From Scilla litardierei (Eukaryota; Streptophyta; Magnoliopsida; Asparagales; Asparagaceae), in NCBI GenBank assembly GCA_030789695.1, contig CM061135.1, positions 107,261,301 through 107,325,300 of the forward strand: DNA of 64,000 bases, in the 5' to 3' direction. The notes beneath the pieces were generated by a model that saw only the letters and a list, made by a program, of their open reading frames with translations, was not told the origin of the DNA and made no database searches. This document shows positions 33,551-45,487 of the stretch, piece by piece. Made by a program: the position numbers and the translations under genes. Numbering within the stretch: position 1 is the stretch's first letter; each line of letters begins with the position of its first letter.

Positions 33551-35341
33551 TGTTGGATCTGGATCCTAGCCTAGAGGGGGTGAATAGGCTAATAAAAAAT
33601 TCTCGCGCAACCCATGAGAAATCACACGCAGTAATGAGCACAACCAGAGTAAATCAGAGACAATCACAGAGTACGCACATATATACCCTGGTTCGGTCGC
33701 CCCAACGACCTACGTCCAGCCCCCAAAGCAGATTCTAGTATTGAATAGTGCAATAGGTACAAAACCACAAGTTAGAGCATGCTCAGAGCACCCACTACGT
33801 CTCTACACTCGCCACGCTCTCAGTACCCCACTCACTGTGTTTTCTCTCACTATCAATCCTAGTAACGCTTTCTACCAGATAGTCCCAAACTAGTTAGGTC
33901 CCACTTATCTACCCCCAACCAGACAAGTCCCAAAATAATCCCCAAAGATGGTAAAGTTTCCCCTACAGAGATCGCTACACCAATACAAAGATAAATAAAT
34001 AGAGTTTTAGAAATGCTCAGTAATGGTGTGTCGTCTCTGCCGTTCAGCACGTGGTTAGATCAATCTGACAAGTAGTAGTCTCTGATGTCCCCTCAATAGT
34101 TCGGCTCCCCTCTTGATGAAACTTGCGCCTTCCACCAAAGGTTGAAACTTGCGGCGTCTCTTTGCTGATGTGCTTCTTAATTGCAAAGACAAATTAATTC
34201 GGCCTCCTTTTGGCTTTGAAGAAAAAATGACGTGCGGCCCTTGCTTGGAGATTTTTTGTGCCCTTTATAATTACTCACGAAGAGCTCCCTGGGGATCTTT
34301 ACTTTGATGCTGTCCTCTTTTGATATGATTGCCTGCACAACAAAATATCCCAATTAGTGGAGAAACCAAAAAATCAAAGCAAGATATCTTTAAGAATAAT
34401 TACTAAGCTTCAAGTTTGTCTTCCCTTTTAATTTGCATGACTTCCACCATTTGCCTGTCTTTTGAAGCCTTTTATTTGATCGGCCCTGTCAACAAAAACA
34501 ATGGAGAATAGGAGAGAGACCCAAAAAAATCCGGCTCCTCTAATAAAGTACGGTCTCTGCAAAAAAATTTTGTTGCGTTGATTGGAAGATAAACAAAACA
34601 AAAAGACAGAATATTGTTTAGTTCTTCAAATAGTGATGTACTGCCCTTTTGAAAACGTGCGGCTCCTGGACTTCTCTTTGACCTGCACACAAACAAACTG
34701 AAATTGCCATTAATTGCATGCATTAAAAAATCCTTAGCCTATGAACTTTCGGCCGGCCTTGCTCTTTCCTCTTCAAAATTTTTGTTGTTGCGGCTGTCAC
34801 CAAGAAAGGGGCTAAAGCAAAATTTCTGCTCTTTGGCAAAGTAACATGCGGCTGCAACCAAAAATTACCCCACGGCTCTCTCTTCGATTTTTCAATAGGA
34901 TGCTACCCCTCTCCTTTGTGATTTGCCGTGCCCGCATCTTGATGCCATTGATGAAGGGGGGTCTTTATAAGAGGGAAGCAAGGGTTTTTTTAAGGGATAT
35001 GATCAAAGAGATTCCCTAGAGTTAAGGAATAGAAAATTTGTATCGGGATTGAATTGAAGTTTGAATATGAAATGGGTAGCAACAAATCTCCCTAATTGAT
35101 TTGACTAAATCTCAAATAGATTTCATCTTCCATTATATTGACCAAGTCAAATTGCTTTGTGTACAGCTCTTTGACCAAGTCCATTAGCTATGTGGATAGC
35201 AATTCCTCCACCAGTTGACTAAGTCATCACTTTGAGAATTTACCACTTTGCCATTACTGAAACACACTTAGCACACACGTTAAATAGTTTGTACACGTTT
35301 GTCATCATCAAACTAAAGTTCCTAGATCGTTGCGTCCAACA
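33551..35341 (-). repeat. S3 3' LTR
   Basis: Pairs with 38537-40329. Its U3 carries many dispersed short copies of a TGCGGC motif (for example ACGTGCGGCCC, AACGTGCGGCTC, ACATGCGGCTGC). A TATA-like TTATAAAGGG lies on the minus strand near 34263-34271. Confidence 0.95.
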
Positions 35342-36648
35342 ATCTCCCCCTTTTGATGATGACAAACCAATGAAAGATTTGTACATTGAATTTGAGTGTG
35401 TGAAGTGTGTTGAAAGGTGTAATGCAATATGATGTATGGATGATATGGAATGAGACACATAAGCATTGAGACATACAAGCATTACAAAGCATGCACAATA
35501 AGTATGGCAAATATAAGCATGCTCCCCCTTCTCTCAAGCTCCCCCTCTTTTTGTATTTTTCAAGCTCCCCCTTCAACATATAATACAGACACACCAAATC
35601 TCTCTTTTTCTTTCTCCCCCTTTGTTATCATCAAAAGTGGGCTAATGAAGTCCCAAAAATATCTCATGTAAAAATAAACCATTATAAGTTATAACTAGCA
35701 TTTACATGAGTTTTCTAATCAGCAAACAATTCAAGCTCATTGAATTTCATAAAGTGACTTCTCCACCTTTGTGTAAGTGTAATGATATAGACAATAGAGT
35801 ACTAAGGGAGATTCAATTTTAGAACAATCAACCAAATCAATCCACATTCCCCATTTTTCATGAATATCGTGAGGATTGAATTTTCACACCTCGTCAAAGA
35901 TGAGTTCAAGTTACCAAACCCCAAAACATAGCCTAAAAGGACTTTTGAATGTGGTGTGGCATTGCTTGACGAGTAATATACACCAACGCTAATGATTACC
36001 CATGTAGCATAAGTTGGATAATCGTGGGTTGTGTATTAGCCATGAAGTGTATCCATTTTTCGTACGGAGCAATTTTCATGTTTTTCATTTGCAATTCTTT
36101 TGTGCTCAATTTTTATTCTTGGCTAAACACATCATATCCCTTAGAAAATTCAGAATTTTTATTCATTCCTACATTCACTTTCCAATATTCTTCAAAAGGA
36201 TCTCCAATAGCACTAAAAATCTATTTTCGTGAAAGTGCAATTGTAGGTGTAGAAGTCAAATTTGAAGTTTTTGAGACATGTCATGGCTACTAAAAAGATA
36301 ATAACATGTTCATGTAGCTACAACAATAATGAATTCTACAAGGGATACGATCGAACATTCAATAATACCATTTATAGAGATTCATAAGAGGATATTCAGT
36401 AAGGACAATTTTTTTTAATTTTTGGTTTTTCAATTTTTTTGTTTTTCTTCTATAAAGAATTAAAACACGCCTAAAAAGCAACCAAGCAAGCACATAAACA
36501 AAAATAAGTCAAGCACACGCAAAAACTATGAAGGTATGCAATGAAATGCAAAGAGGGAAACGAAATATACCTTCACGTCGATATTTGGCTAAGGAGCAAA
36601 AAGAATGAGACTTTCAATTCATCGCTCCTCACCAAATCTCCACCTCAT
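35342..36648 (-). other. S3 noncoding region with polypurine tracts
   Basis: Minus-strand purine tracts lie at 35343-35355 (AAAAGGGGGAGA, against the LTR) and about 35521-35529, 35540-35548, 35566-35574 and 35612-35622. The rest is AT-rich with a T-run near 36409-36450. Sequence directly after gag shows no protease or integrase homology. Confidence 0.8.
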
Positions 36649-38499
36649 CTACATGAAAGGTGTTAAGTGTGACCTTGGAATCCAACAAGGTCCACGCGTG
36701 TTAGCCATTAAAGATTTAGGAACCCACACTTGTTTAAACTTTATATTTGTGTTCCTAAATTTACAATAATAGGATGTATGACCCACACTATCACAAGTAA
36801 AGCACTTTGCATGTAAGTTTTTTGCAATAGAGGGTTCATTGTGGAATTTCTTGAATTTTGGATTTTCAACGTTTTTCAAACCAAAACCAAGTCCTCTTCT
36901 ATTATTGCCATATAATTGATTCTTTAAAATGGTATCCAACGATTGTTTTCCCATAGAGAATTTCTTAATAGCCACTTCAAGATTAGAAACTTTGGTTTTT
37001 AAAATTTTATTTTCTTCCACAAGCAACGTGCACTTACTTATAAAAGCTCTCTTGTTTTCCTCTTCCTTCTTTTCAAATTCAATCATTTTTCTTTTAAAGT
37101 CATTATCCAACATGCAGAATTTATCATTAAGCTCTCTAATCACAGTCTTTTTCAGTTTCGAGCTTAATCAAATCAAGTTTAAGCATGCTAATATTATTCA
37201 ACAAGGAAGGGCAAGAGAGACAAGGTGCTTCATCATTAAAGCTTGATTTTTCCTTTTTCAATATATCAATAGTAGAGTCACGAGCAACAATTTCAATTTC
37301 CAATTTTTCAATCTCCTTAGACATATCATATTCAGATTGTTGCATTTCAAAGTTCTCATTTTGATAATCATCTATAGTGGACTCAAGCTCTACTATTTTA
37401 TCTTGCAGTTCTTTACAAAGAGTAAGGAGTTCAGCTTTACTACCAGAAATTACCTCATCGTGTATTCCCATCAATGCCATGCATGAGATGGCTACATGAT
37501 CATCCTCCTCACTCTCAGCTTCGCTATCCATATCCCAAGTTAGCACCTTAGATTTTCCTTTTTCCTTAGCAACTTGAGTTGTCTCTGTGGGCAGTTTGCA
37601 TTTAAAACAAGTCATTCTATTAGTAGCATTCTAATAATAAGTTTGCCTAAAAGACTGAAAAAAGTTAGAGCGATTAAACCTGGGTGTCATTTCGTTTCTC
37701 CCATGCTTGGTCTTGATGAACTTTCTGAAGTTTCTCACCATTAGCGCTATGTCGTCATCATCCTCTTCTTCGCTAGCTTTCAAAGCAAGGGGTTTTGTAC
37801 TCTTCTCCTTCTCCTCAAGCTTCTCCCTCTCTTCAACATTTTGCAATTCCAATTCATGGGACATCAAGTTTCCTATAAGATCCTCCACATTCAATTGAGC
37901 CAATACCTTTGCTTCTTGGATGGCGATGACCTTCATCTAAAAGGGCTTGGCAATGCTCTTAGTATCTTCCTCACCTGATCAAGACTATCATACGGCTTCC
38001 TAAGTGAGCTAGACTTGTACACAATATCTGTGAAACTCGCATACATCTCTGAAATGCTTTCTGATGGTAGCATGTGAAATCCCTCGAACTCTGAACTCAG
38101 AAGTGCAAGTCTGGACTTCTTCACCTGTGACGTTCCCTCGTGCGTCACCTCCAATGTATGCCATATTTCTTGCGCAGTTAAACAATGTGAGATTCTATTA
38201 TATTCAGATTTATCAAGTGCACAAATGAGAGCATCCATAGCCTTAGCATTTAAAGAGTAAGATTTCCAATCATTATCATCCTATTTGTCATTTGGTTTTT
38301 CAATCTCAACACCATCTACTTTAATAACAGGCAGTTTATATCCTTTCTCAATTATTTGCCAAGCTTTATAATCAACAGAAATAAGGTAGATTTTCATTCG
38401 ATTTTTCCAATAAGCATAATCACCTCCATTAAACCTAGGGGGACGTGAAACAGACTGACCCCCAGGAAAAGCACTATCCATAGAGTTAAACATGGTCAT
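36649..38499 (-). pseudogene. gag: S3 gag, broken
   Basis: ATG near 38499 is followed by a typical N-terminus (RPPRFNGGDYAYWKNRM) and the gag block QEIWHTLEVTHEGTSQVKK. A TAG at 38281-38283 and a frameshift near 37936 interrupt the first half. A TAG at 37631-37633 precedes a degenerate first knuckle (CFKC with no matching His-Cys). A coiled-coil-like segment follows, with a frameshift near 37140, then a complete CCHC knuckle, CFTCDSVGHTSYYC. The protein ends at 36649 with no pol after it. Two knuckles separated by a coiled coil is a Sirevirus gag arrangement. Confidence 0.88.
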
Positions 38500-38522
38500 T
38501 CTAGGCTAGATCAACTAAACTG

Positions 38523-38534
38523 GCTCTGATACCA
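38523..38534 (-). promoter_or_regulatory. S3 primer binding site (initiator Met tRNA)
   Basis: TGGTATCAGAGC on the minus strand, two bases from the 5' LTR. Confidence 0.94.
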
Positions 38535-38536
38535 CT

Positions 38537-40329
38537 TGTTGGATCTGGATCCTAGCCTAGAAGGGGGTGAATAGGCTAATAAAAAATTCTCGTGTAACCC
38601 ACGAGAAATCACACGTAGTAATGAGCACAACCAGAGTAAATCAGAGACAATCACAGAGTATGCAAAGATATACCCTGGTTCGGTCGTCCCAACGACCTAC
38701 ATCCAGCCCCCAAAGCAGATACTAGTATTGAATAGTGCAATAGGTACAAAACCACAAGTTAGAGCACGCTCAGAGCACCCTCTACGTCTCTACACTCGCC
38801 AGGCTCTCAGTACCCCACTCACTGTGTTTTCTCTCACTGTCAATCCTAGTAACGCTTTCTACCAGCTAGTCCCAAACTAGCTGGGTCCCACTTGTCTAGC
38901 CCCAACCAGACAAGTCCCAAAATAATCCCCAAAGATGGTAAATTTCCCCTACAGAGATCGCTACACCAATACAAAGATAAATAAATAGAATTTTAGAAAT
39001 GCTCGATAATGGTGTGTCGTCTCTGCCGTTCAGCACATGGTCAGATCAATCTGACAAGTAGTAGTCTCTAATTTCCCCTCAATAGTTCGGTTCCCCTCTT
39101 GATGAAACTTGCGCCTTCCACCAAAGTTTGAAACTTGCGGCGTCTCTTTGCTGATGTGCTTCTTAATTGCAAAGACAAATTAATTCGGCCTCCTTTTGGC
39201 TTTGAAGAAAAAATGACGTGCGGCCCTTGCTTGGAGATTTTTTGTGCCCTTTATAATTACTCACGAAGAGCTCCCTGGGGATCTTTATTTTGATGATGTC
39301 CTCTTTTGATTTGATTGCCTGCACAACAAAATATCCCAATTAGTGGAGAAACCAAAAATCAAAGCAAGATACCTTTAAGAATAATTATTAAGCTTGCAGT
39401 TTGTCTTCCCTTTTAATTCGCATGACTTCCACCATTGGCCTGTCTTTTGAAGCCTTTTATTTGACAGGCCATGTCAACAAAAACAATGGGAGAATAGGAG
39501 AGAGACCCAAAAAAAAATCTGACTCCTCTAATAAAGTACGGCTCTCTGCAAAAAAATTTTGTTGCGTTGATTGGAAGTAAACAAAACAAAAAGACAGAAT
39601 ATTTATTGATTCTTCAAATAGTTATGTCCTGCCCTTTTGAAAACGTGCGGCTCCTGGACTTCTCTTTGACCTGGACACAAACAAACTCAAATTGCCATTA
39701 ATTGCATGCATTATAAAATCCTTAGCCTGTGAACTTTCGGCCGGCCTTGCTCTTTCCTCTTCAAATTTTTTTTTGTTGTGGCTATCACCAAGAAAGGGGC
39801 TAAAGCAAAATTTCGGCTCTTTGGCAAAGTAACATGCGGCTGCAACAAAAAATTACCCCACGGCTCTCTCTTCGATTTTTCAATGGGATGCTGCTCCTCT
39901 CCTTTTTGATTTGTTGTGCCCGCACCCTGATGCCATTGATGAAGGGGGGTTTTTATAATAGGGAAGCAAGGGTTTTTTAAAGGGATATGATCAAAGAGAA
40001 TCCCTAGAGTTAAGGAATAGAAAATTTGTATCGGGATTGAATTGAAGTTTGAATATGAAATGGGTAGCAACAAATCTCTCTAATTGATTTGACCAAATCT
40101 CAAATAGATTTCATCTCCCATTATATTGACCAAGTCAAATTACTTTGTGTACAGCTCTTTGACCAAGTCCATTAGCTATGTGGATAGCAATTCCTCCATC
40201 GGTTGACTAAGTCATCACTTTGAGAATTTACCGCTTTGCCATTACTGAAACACACTTAGCACACACGTTAAATAGTTCGCACACATTTGTCATCATCAAA
40301 CTAAAGTTTCGAGATCATTGTGTCCAACA
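38537..40329 (-). repeat. S3 5' LTR
   Basis: Same termini and length as the 3' copy, with scattered substitutions and small indels, more than in S2. GACTT at 40330-40334 completes the target duplication within Athila A gag. Confidence 0.95.
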
Positions 40330-40877
40330 GACTTTAGATCATCTCTCAGCCCATTGTAGAACAAATTGATGATTTGCCATTTGGGGAGTTCATGGTGAGG
40401 GCATTTCCTTTGCATCTCTTTATACCTCATCCATGCCTCATGCAAGGAGTCGTGGCTGGCTTGGGAGAAGGAGGAGATCTCGCTCCTCAGCTTCATTGGC
40501 TTCCCCGGGGGAAAGAACTTGTTCAGGAATGCATTGGACAGCTTCTCCTAAGTTGTAAAAGTATTGGGGTCCGTCCCTTTCAGCCATTGTTTGGCTTTGT
40601 CCCGCAGAGAGAATGGGAACAATCTGAGCCGGATGGCTTCAGTCGACACACCGTTGATTCTGAAGGTGTCGCACTTCTCCAGAAATGAGTCCAGGTGCTC
40701 GATTGGGCTCTCCATAGGAGCTCCTAAAAACTGGTCCTGTTGGATCCAAGTCACCCATGCCGGCTTCAGCTCGAAATTTCCGGCCGTAATGGCCAGAAGT
40801 TGGATGCTGGACGTGGACCTGATGGATGGCATCGAGTTCTCAAGCAAGGACTTTTGTGGAGTGGTATTTTCTCCCAT
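40330..40877 (-). pseudogene. gag: Athila A gag, N-terminal part
   Basis: ATG at 40877 (MGENTTPQKSLLENS) matches the start of the Athila C gag. It runs through the Ty3/gypsy gag domain: WIQQDQFLGAP, EHLDSFLEKCDTF, LRDKAKQWLKG and ELPKWQIINLFYNGL. A TAG at 40548-40550 replaces a conserved Trp. The sequence ends at DDLKS, where S3 entered, and continues at 33550. Gag would form the particle of this otherwise pol-less element. Confidence 0.9.
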
Positions 40878-41186
40878 GGTGGCAGCCTCTTCTCTTCTTC
40901 TTCTTCTCTTGGAGTTCAGACGCCTCACGGTGGCGTTAATCTCTGGATCTAGAGGACTAAGTCATCAAGACTTCTTGAGTTCATGTGCATGAAAAATCAA
41001 GAAATACCCGTGAAGCGCGTATGGTATAACTTCAGATAAAAACGGAAAATAAATAATAAAAAATAAATAATAAAAATGTAGAATGCAAAAATTATCGCAT
41101 GATCAGGATGTGAACTAGTCTCGGGGGTTCACAGGGTCCTAAAAGAAACAAGAATGTTGCGTCCCCGGCAACGGTGCCATAAAGCT
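40878..41186 (-). promoter_or_regulatory. Athila A leader and primer binding site (tRNA-Asp)
   Basis: On the minus strand TGGCACCGTTGCCGGGG (41163-41179) lies 7 bases from the LTR. It matches the tRNA-Asp primer site TGGCGCCGTTGCCGGGG with one mismatch at base 5. A tRNA-Asp primer is characteristic of Athila. The rest of the leader is noncoding. Confidence 0.9.
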
Positions 41187-42721
41187 TGACGTCCCCTAGA
41201 TTTGGCACTATATGCAGTATGATCGGGGATACCAGATTTAAATATTTGTAACCACAAGCGCACGGTGTTGTAGTGTGGCTTGGGGGTCGAACTCAGGTAG
41301 GCGTGTGTTGTGCTTGTTGTCAAGTACGAACCGGTTCACCCGGTGGGTGAGCTAGCTCTATCGATCGGTTGGTTGTCGCGAAATAGAAGTACGGTAAGGT
41401 GTAAGATATAAAAGGGAACCTAGGACTTTGGTTTCCACCCTATCATGTGCCCTCTCTATTATGACCGATGGATAGGAATACGATCGGATTCTAGGGTTTA
41501 GTGGTGAGATGTTGCCTCTAAGAGTGATACCTAGCATTCCATGGGCCCGATATTCTGGTCGATGCCCAGGATGATACGCTAGGTCTACCTGGGTTCGAAC
41601 GGTGGGCATTCCCATGTCCATTAACACCGACCGACTCCAGGAGCACTAAGCTCGCAACGATTACTCCCAACATTTCATCATGTCGTTCCCACGCGCTAGG
41701 ATTCAATGTTTTATGCTAGGGGTATGAGCTGTGGTAAGGGGATCAAATGCCAGTTTTATTTCCCCTAGGCCCGACGGTCAAAGACGGTCTTTCTCCTGCC
41801 AATGACAATAAAATGCCCCGCGTAACTATCTAAAATCCTATATCCTATCGAAATCCTAATCCTATGGTGATTCTAGGGAGAACCCACGAAGGGGCTTCCA
41901 CCAACGTCCCAGATTGGGGAACTTCTCACGATTCATAGCAAAAATAACAACACAACAAAATTTAACCATTGAATCGAGATCAAAAATTAGAATGAAGAAG
42001 CTAAAAATAGTATTAATGCAATATCAAAGTTTTATAACAATCAGAAAACTTACAAAACAGAATAAATTTGCAACTGTCAAAAATCCCAGAAAGACAGTCT
42101 AAAAATGGGGATCCGTTTTTGGGAAAAAAACCCTATGGCTATATATAGAATACACGACCACCCGATCGGTTGAAGCAGCATACGATCGGGTGAGTCGTCG
42201 GTTGACTTGGCCTTCAGTTCTTCAGATACTTCACCCGATCGCTGAATCACTTGGGTGAGTCATCGGGTCATGAGCTGGGAAACTTTGGCTACAGATGAAC
42301 CGATCGGGTGAGTTTTCACCCGATCGGTTGGAATTCAGCTCCAAACGACAGAGAGCATTGTCGCCACCACCCGATCGTTGAACCGATCGGGTGGGCTCTT
42401 CTTTACTGTTGCTTCTGTCCGGGTCGGATACGCGTGCACGAACCGATCGGGTGGGTCTATCCACCCGATCGATTGAGGGCTGAAATATGATATTCTTCGA
42501 CGTTTGGCCCTCGGGATCGCACGTGGCACCTCTCGTTGCTCCGGGGACTCATGATATCTGCTTTGTATGTCCCCAACGCTGGCAATCTTCTGCAAACGAC
42601 ACAAAAAGACAAATAAAGTGAAAAGATACAAAAAACACAAAGAGTGGATACGAAACAACGGAAAACAACGGAAAATCACGAAGAAGACGTGCATGAATAT
42701 ATAAAATATAAATGCACGTCA
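41187..42721 (-). repeat. Athila A 5' LTR
   Basis: Matches the copy at 14660-16193 and carries the same palindrome array (about 42160-42475) and TATA box (42141-42147). TTTAT at 42722-42726 completes the target duplication in the E2 LTR. Confidence 0.95.
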
Positions 42722-42726
42722 TTTAT

Positions 42727-43038
42727 TTACTTGTGCAACATAGTCATTTATTGTTAATATATCATCTTTGTAATCATTTATTAATATATTGCAAAGTTGT
42801 TCTCTTTATTCCGATGTATTAATATCTCTCTGTTTATAATATTCATTTGTTTGTAATTATTCTTTGTAATTGATCTATCTTACTTTGTTGATTAAGAACC
42901 AAGCGTAGATCACTCTATTTGGTTTCTTAGGCAACATTGGAAGGGAATTGTTGTGTTGTACTAATCTACGAAAGAGTTTTATAATTCATACAACTAGATT
43001 AACCCCCTTGTGTTGGTTGCCATCCATAGGATCCAACA
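42727..43038 (+). repeat. E2 3' LTR, right part
   Basis: TTACTTGTGCAACATAGTC continues the LTR broken at 14659 and ends GGATCCAACA. TGATA at 43039-43043 matches GGATA at 7080-7084 with one difference. Confidence 0.92.
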
Positions 43039-43043
43039 TGATA

Positions 43044-44346
43044 CTGTTTCTGAAGGAGTCTGTAGAAGACCCCACTCGACCGAGAAGCTCACTCGACCGA
43101 GTGAGCCGACCACTCAACCGAGTGGCTCGAAGAGTAGGCTGATTTTTTTGATTTCTCTGCAGTGTTTCCACTTGACCGAGTGACAGTTTCACTCGGCCGA
43201 GTGCGCCGACGGCCCAGGTTCAGAAATTAGGGTTTGTCTTCTCCTATGGGTATTTTTGTCAGCTTTTTCTGGACTTTTTGAGAGAGTATAAATGCTAGTT
43301 TTGAGATCCGTCAAAAGGGAGAGACGAGACGGTTAGAGTTCTTAGGAGAAGTTTTATTTCATCTTGTTTTTGCTAAAGGATTGGAGTGCAAGGATCTTGA
43401 TTCTCTTGTTATTTGAAGCCTTGAACATCATTGGTTTGTCTAAACTCTTGCTATTTCTAATCTTTATGATAAATTTCTGTTTAGATCTATCTTTTGTAAT
43501 GAATTCTATTCCACATCTCAATTCTATTGTTTCGATTATGATGAATTGTGAGTAATCTCTTTGCTTTAGGGCAAAGGGATGAACCCTATGGATTCAAAGC
43601 TTGATATGTAAAATCTATTGAAAATCGATATTGTTAAACTTGTTAAAGGGTTAGATTATGATTGATTTACTACGGATAGTTAGAAATTTCTATTGGATCT
43701 GGAGAGCTTGAGAGAGGATCTTGATCTATGGGAAGCCCTAGATATTCAATTTAGATCTGTAATCGAGATTCCATATAGTCGATGCACGAGAGCAACCAAA
43801 TCTAGCAAACCAAATCTTGCATCTTTATTATATTTCTATAATTATATTTGTTTGTACGACGGTAAAATGAATATGAACCATCATGATCTAGATTCGAACT
43901 CACGTTGCACGAGAGCAAACTTGAGTGTCAATTGAGTTATATTGTCGATCTTAATGCTAGTTGTTTGAACTAGGCTTGTGCAAGAGCGAGGTTCTAGTTT
44001 AGATTATGATTGACTTGTGTAGCATGAGAGCGTGTGTTGGTTCACAACATAGTTGCAACAATTTCACCCTAAACCAAGAGTAGTGATATAGAAGAATATA
44101 ATTTCACGTTGATGCTTAGGATCTATAGTGGGGATTCCCTAGCCCTAGGCACTTTTATTTATTGAATTTACAAGCGATATTTTAGACGCTTCTGACACCA
44201 AACATTCCTCAATCATTATTCCATCTCCGCAGAGTAATAAATATAATACCAACAGTTCCACCCCGTGATTTGATACCCGCTTACCACTTAACCGTGTGCT
44301 TGCGATAAAACTACATTGTTTCTAGGTGCATATCCGAAGCCGGTCA
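43044..44346 (+). repeat. Right part of old Athila-like LTR D
   Basis: Palindromes of the CTCGACCGAGTG type (43072-43125 and 43172-43203) lead to a TATA box at 43287-43293 (GAGTATAAATGC). A pyrimidine-rich stretch with GATTATGATGAATTGTGAGTA and later CCGTGTGCTTGCGATAAAAC follow; both resemble positions in the R-U5 part of the Athila C LTR. The end GCCGGTCA resembles Athila termini. No primer site follows, so it would be a 3' or solo LTR. Boundaries are tentative. Confidence 0.5.
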
Positions 44347-45487
44347 CTACATCGTTTTCATGACTCTCTCTAGGATATCATTATCGCGTGGAGAAATTAT
44401 CCATATCAGGTTGATGCCCTTTGTTTCTTGCAGGATTTAGGTGGATATCCTCGAGAGATGCTGGAAGGAGTGTTGCTGGGACCTGATAGATTCCGTGGGA
44501 GGTAGCTTGCTGAAGCATGAAATGAGCAGATGGAGCAGCTACCCGCTCCACTTCAGATCCTTGATCCACCTTTCGAACAGGTGTATCTTGATTCATTATA
44601 GTAGACATTGTAGTTTATGCTTTCTAGTTTAGTATTATTAATAATCTCGTCTCCTCTTGGTAACGGGAGGAGCGTATTAGGGTTTAGATTTTAGTAATTA
44701 GATTTTCCTCTTTAAATCGCCTCACATATTATCATTTTACCCCCATGATCCCACTTAGCTTCGATCTTTCCACTAACCCCCCAATATGAGCCCTTATTAT
44801 TCACATCATTATTTTGTTTAGGGCTATGCTTCACGCTAGCTTGAGGGAGACTCTCACATGCACTCCACATTTTTTCCCATGGGCCTAATGCTATCACTAG
44901 CATCCACATTTTCACTAAACCCATCCCTCTTTGCACTTCTACCCCCCATATCACATATTTCTCTCGCATCGAGGACAATGCTTAGTTTTAGATTGGGGGA
45001 GAGGCGTTTCACTCCTACCTTGGGGGAGGAGCCCACCACACCACCTACATCGTATTCACATTGCATCCTCACTTTTTCGGTTATTCTTGCATCCATACTT
45101 CATGCTTGCACTTGCATTTGTATATACATAAAAAAAACGTTGATGAAATGATCCATCAATGAAAATGTTTCTCGTATGCAATTTTATATATGTGCTATTA
45201 GATTGATGTTCTTTATGCATGCTTTGGATCTCTTTATGGCACTACTTCTTCATATTTTTTCTTTCCATTCACAAATTCACTTTTAACCCGCACCCGTGAA
45301 CACACACTATTTTCAGTTTTATCTTTGATGGGCAAAAATGGTTATTTATTTCAACCATTGGAATGCACAAGTTTAGGTTTTCCCGATAATGTCGAGTAGG
45401 CCTAAGCTTAATAGGAATTGACCGTAGACATAGTGTAGTTGCTCCATAGACGTGTGTGGTTAGCATGCTTTGCCTCTCTCAAAACAA
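44347..45487 (+). other. Degraded gypsy internal remnant
   Basis: No intact gene. A short stretch near 44440-44510 looks like broken coding sequence. GAGGACAATGCTTAGTTTTA followed by GATTGGGGGAG (44971-45002), and then CTTGGGGGAGG, are typical of the region after pol in Athila/Tat elements (compare 48420-48445 on the other strand). Orientation would be plus. No matching LTR is identified. Confidence 0.45.

Larger units (their letters stand above)
33551..40329 (-). mobile_element. S3: gag-only Sirevirus-type element lacking pol
   Basis: 1.79 kb LTRs, each starting TGTTGGATC and ending TCCAACA in plus coordinates, with a perfect GACTT duplication (33546-33550, 40330-40334). The internal region is only 3.2 kb. 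It carries primer site, a broken gag and a noncoding part with several polypurine tracts, and no trace of integrase, RT or RNase H. This is the layout called TR-GAG, a non-autonomous class that depends on pol from relatives. Confidence 0.92.
14660..42721 (-). mobile_element. Athila A: pol-less Ty3/gypsy element
   Basis: Terminal repeats of 1.53 kb start TGACGT and end ACGTCA. TTTAT flanks both sides (14655-14659 and 42722-42726). Orientation is minus: primer site next to the right LTR, polypurine tract next to the left. Removing S2 and S3 leaves about 10.5 kb with gag-protease, an internal palindrome/TATA block and an ATHILA ORF-1-like gene. No RT, RNase H or integrase is present. Athila C has the same layout, so this is a family trait and not a private deletion. 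Confidence 0.92.
7085..43038 (+). mobile_element. E2: decayed Sirevirus carrying nested insertions
   Basis: Both LTRs start TGATGGGAAATCG and end ATCCAACA. Flanks read GGATA (7080-7084) and TGATA (43039-43043), a duplication with one mismatch. Without the inserted Athila A it would be about 7.9 kb. It has primer site, gag, protease-integrase-RT-RNase H, polypurine tract and LTRs, but no env-like ORF between pol end and 3' LTR. Many frameshifts and stops make it one of the older insertions in the window. Confidence 0.92.

Noticed and set aside
41163..41179. tRNA-Asp-like 3' end
   Set aside because: Only 17 bases match; this is the Athila primer binding site, not a tRNA gene.
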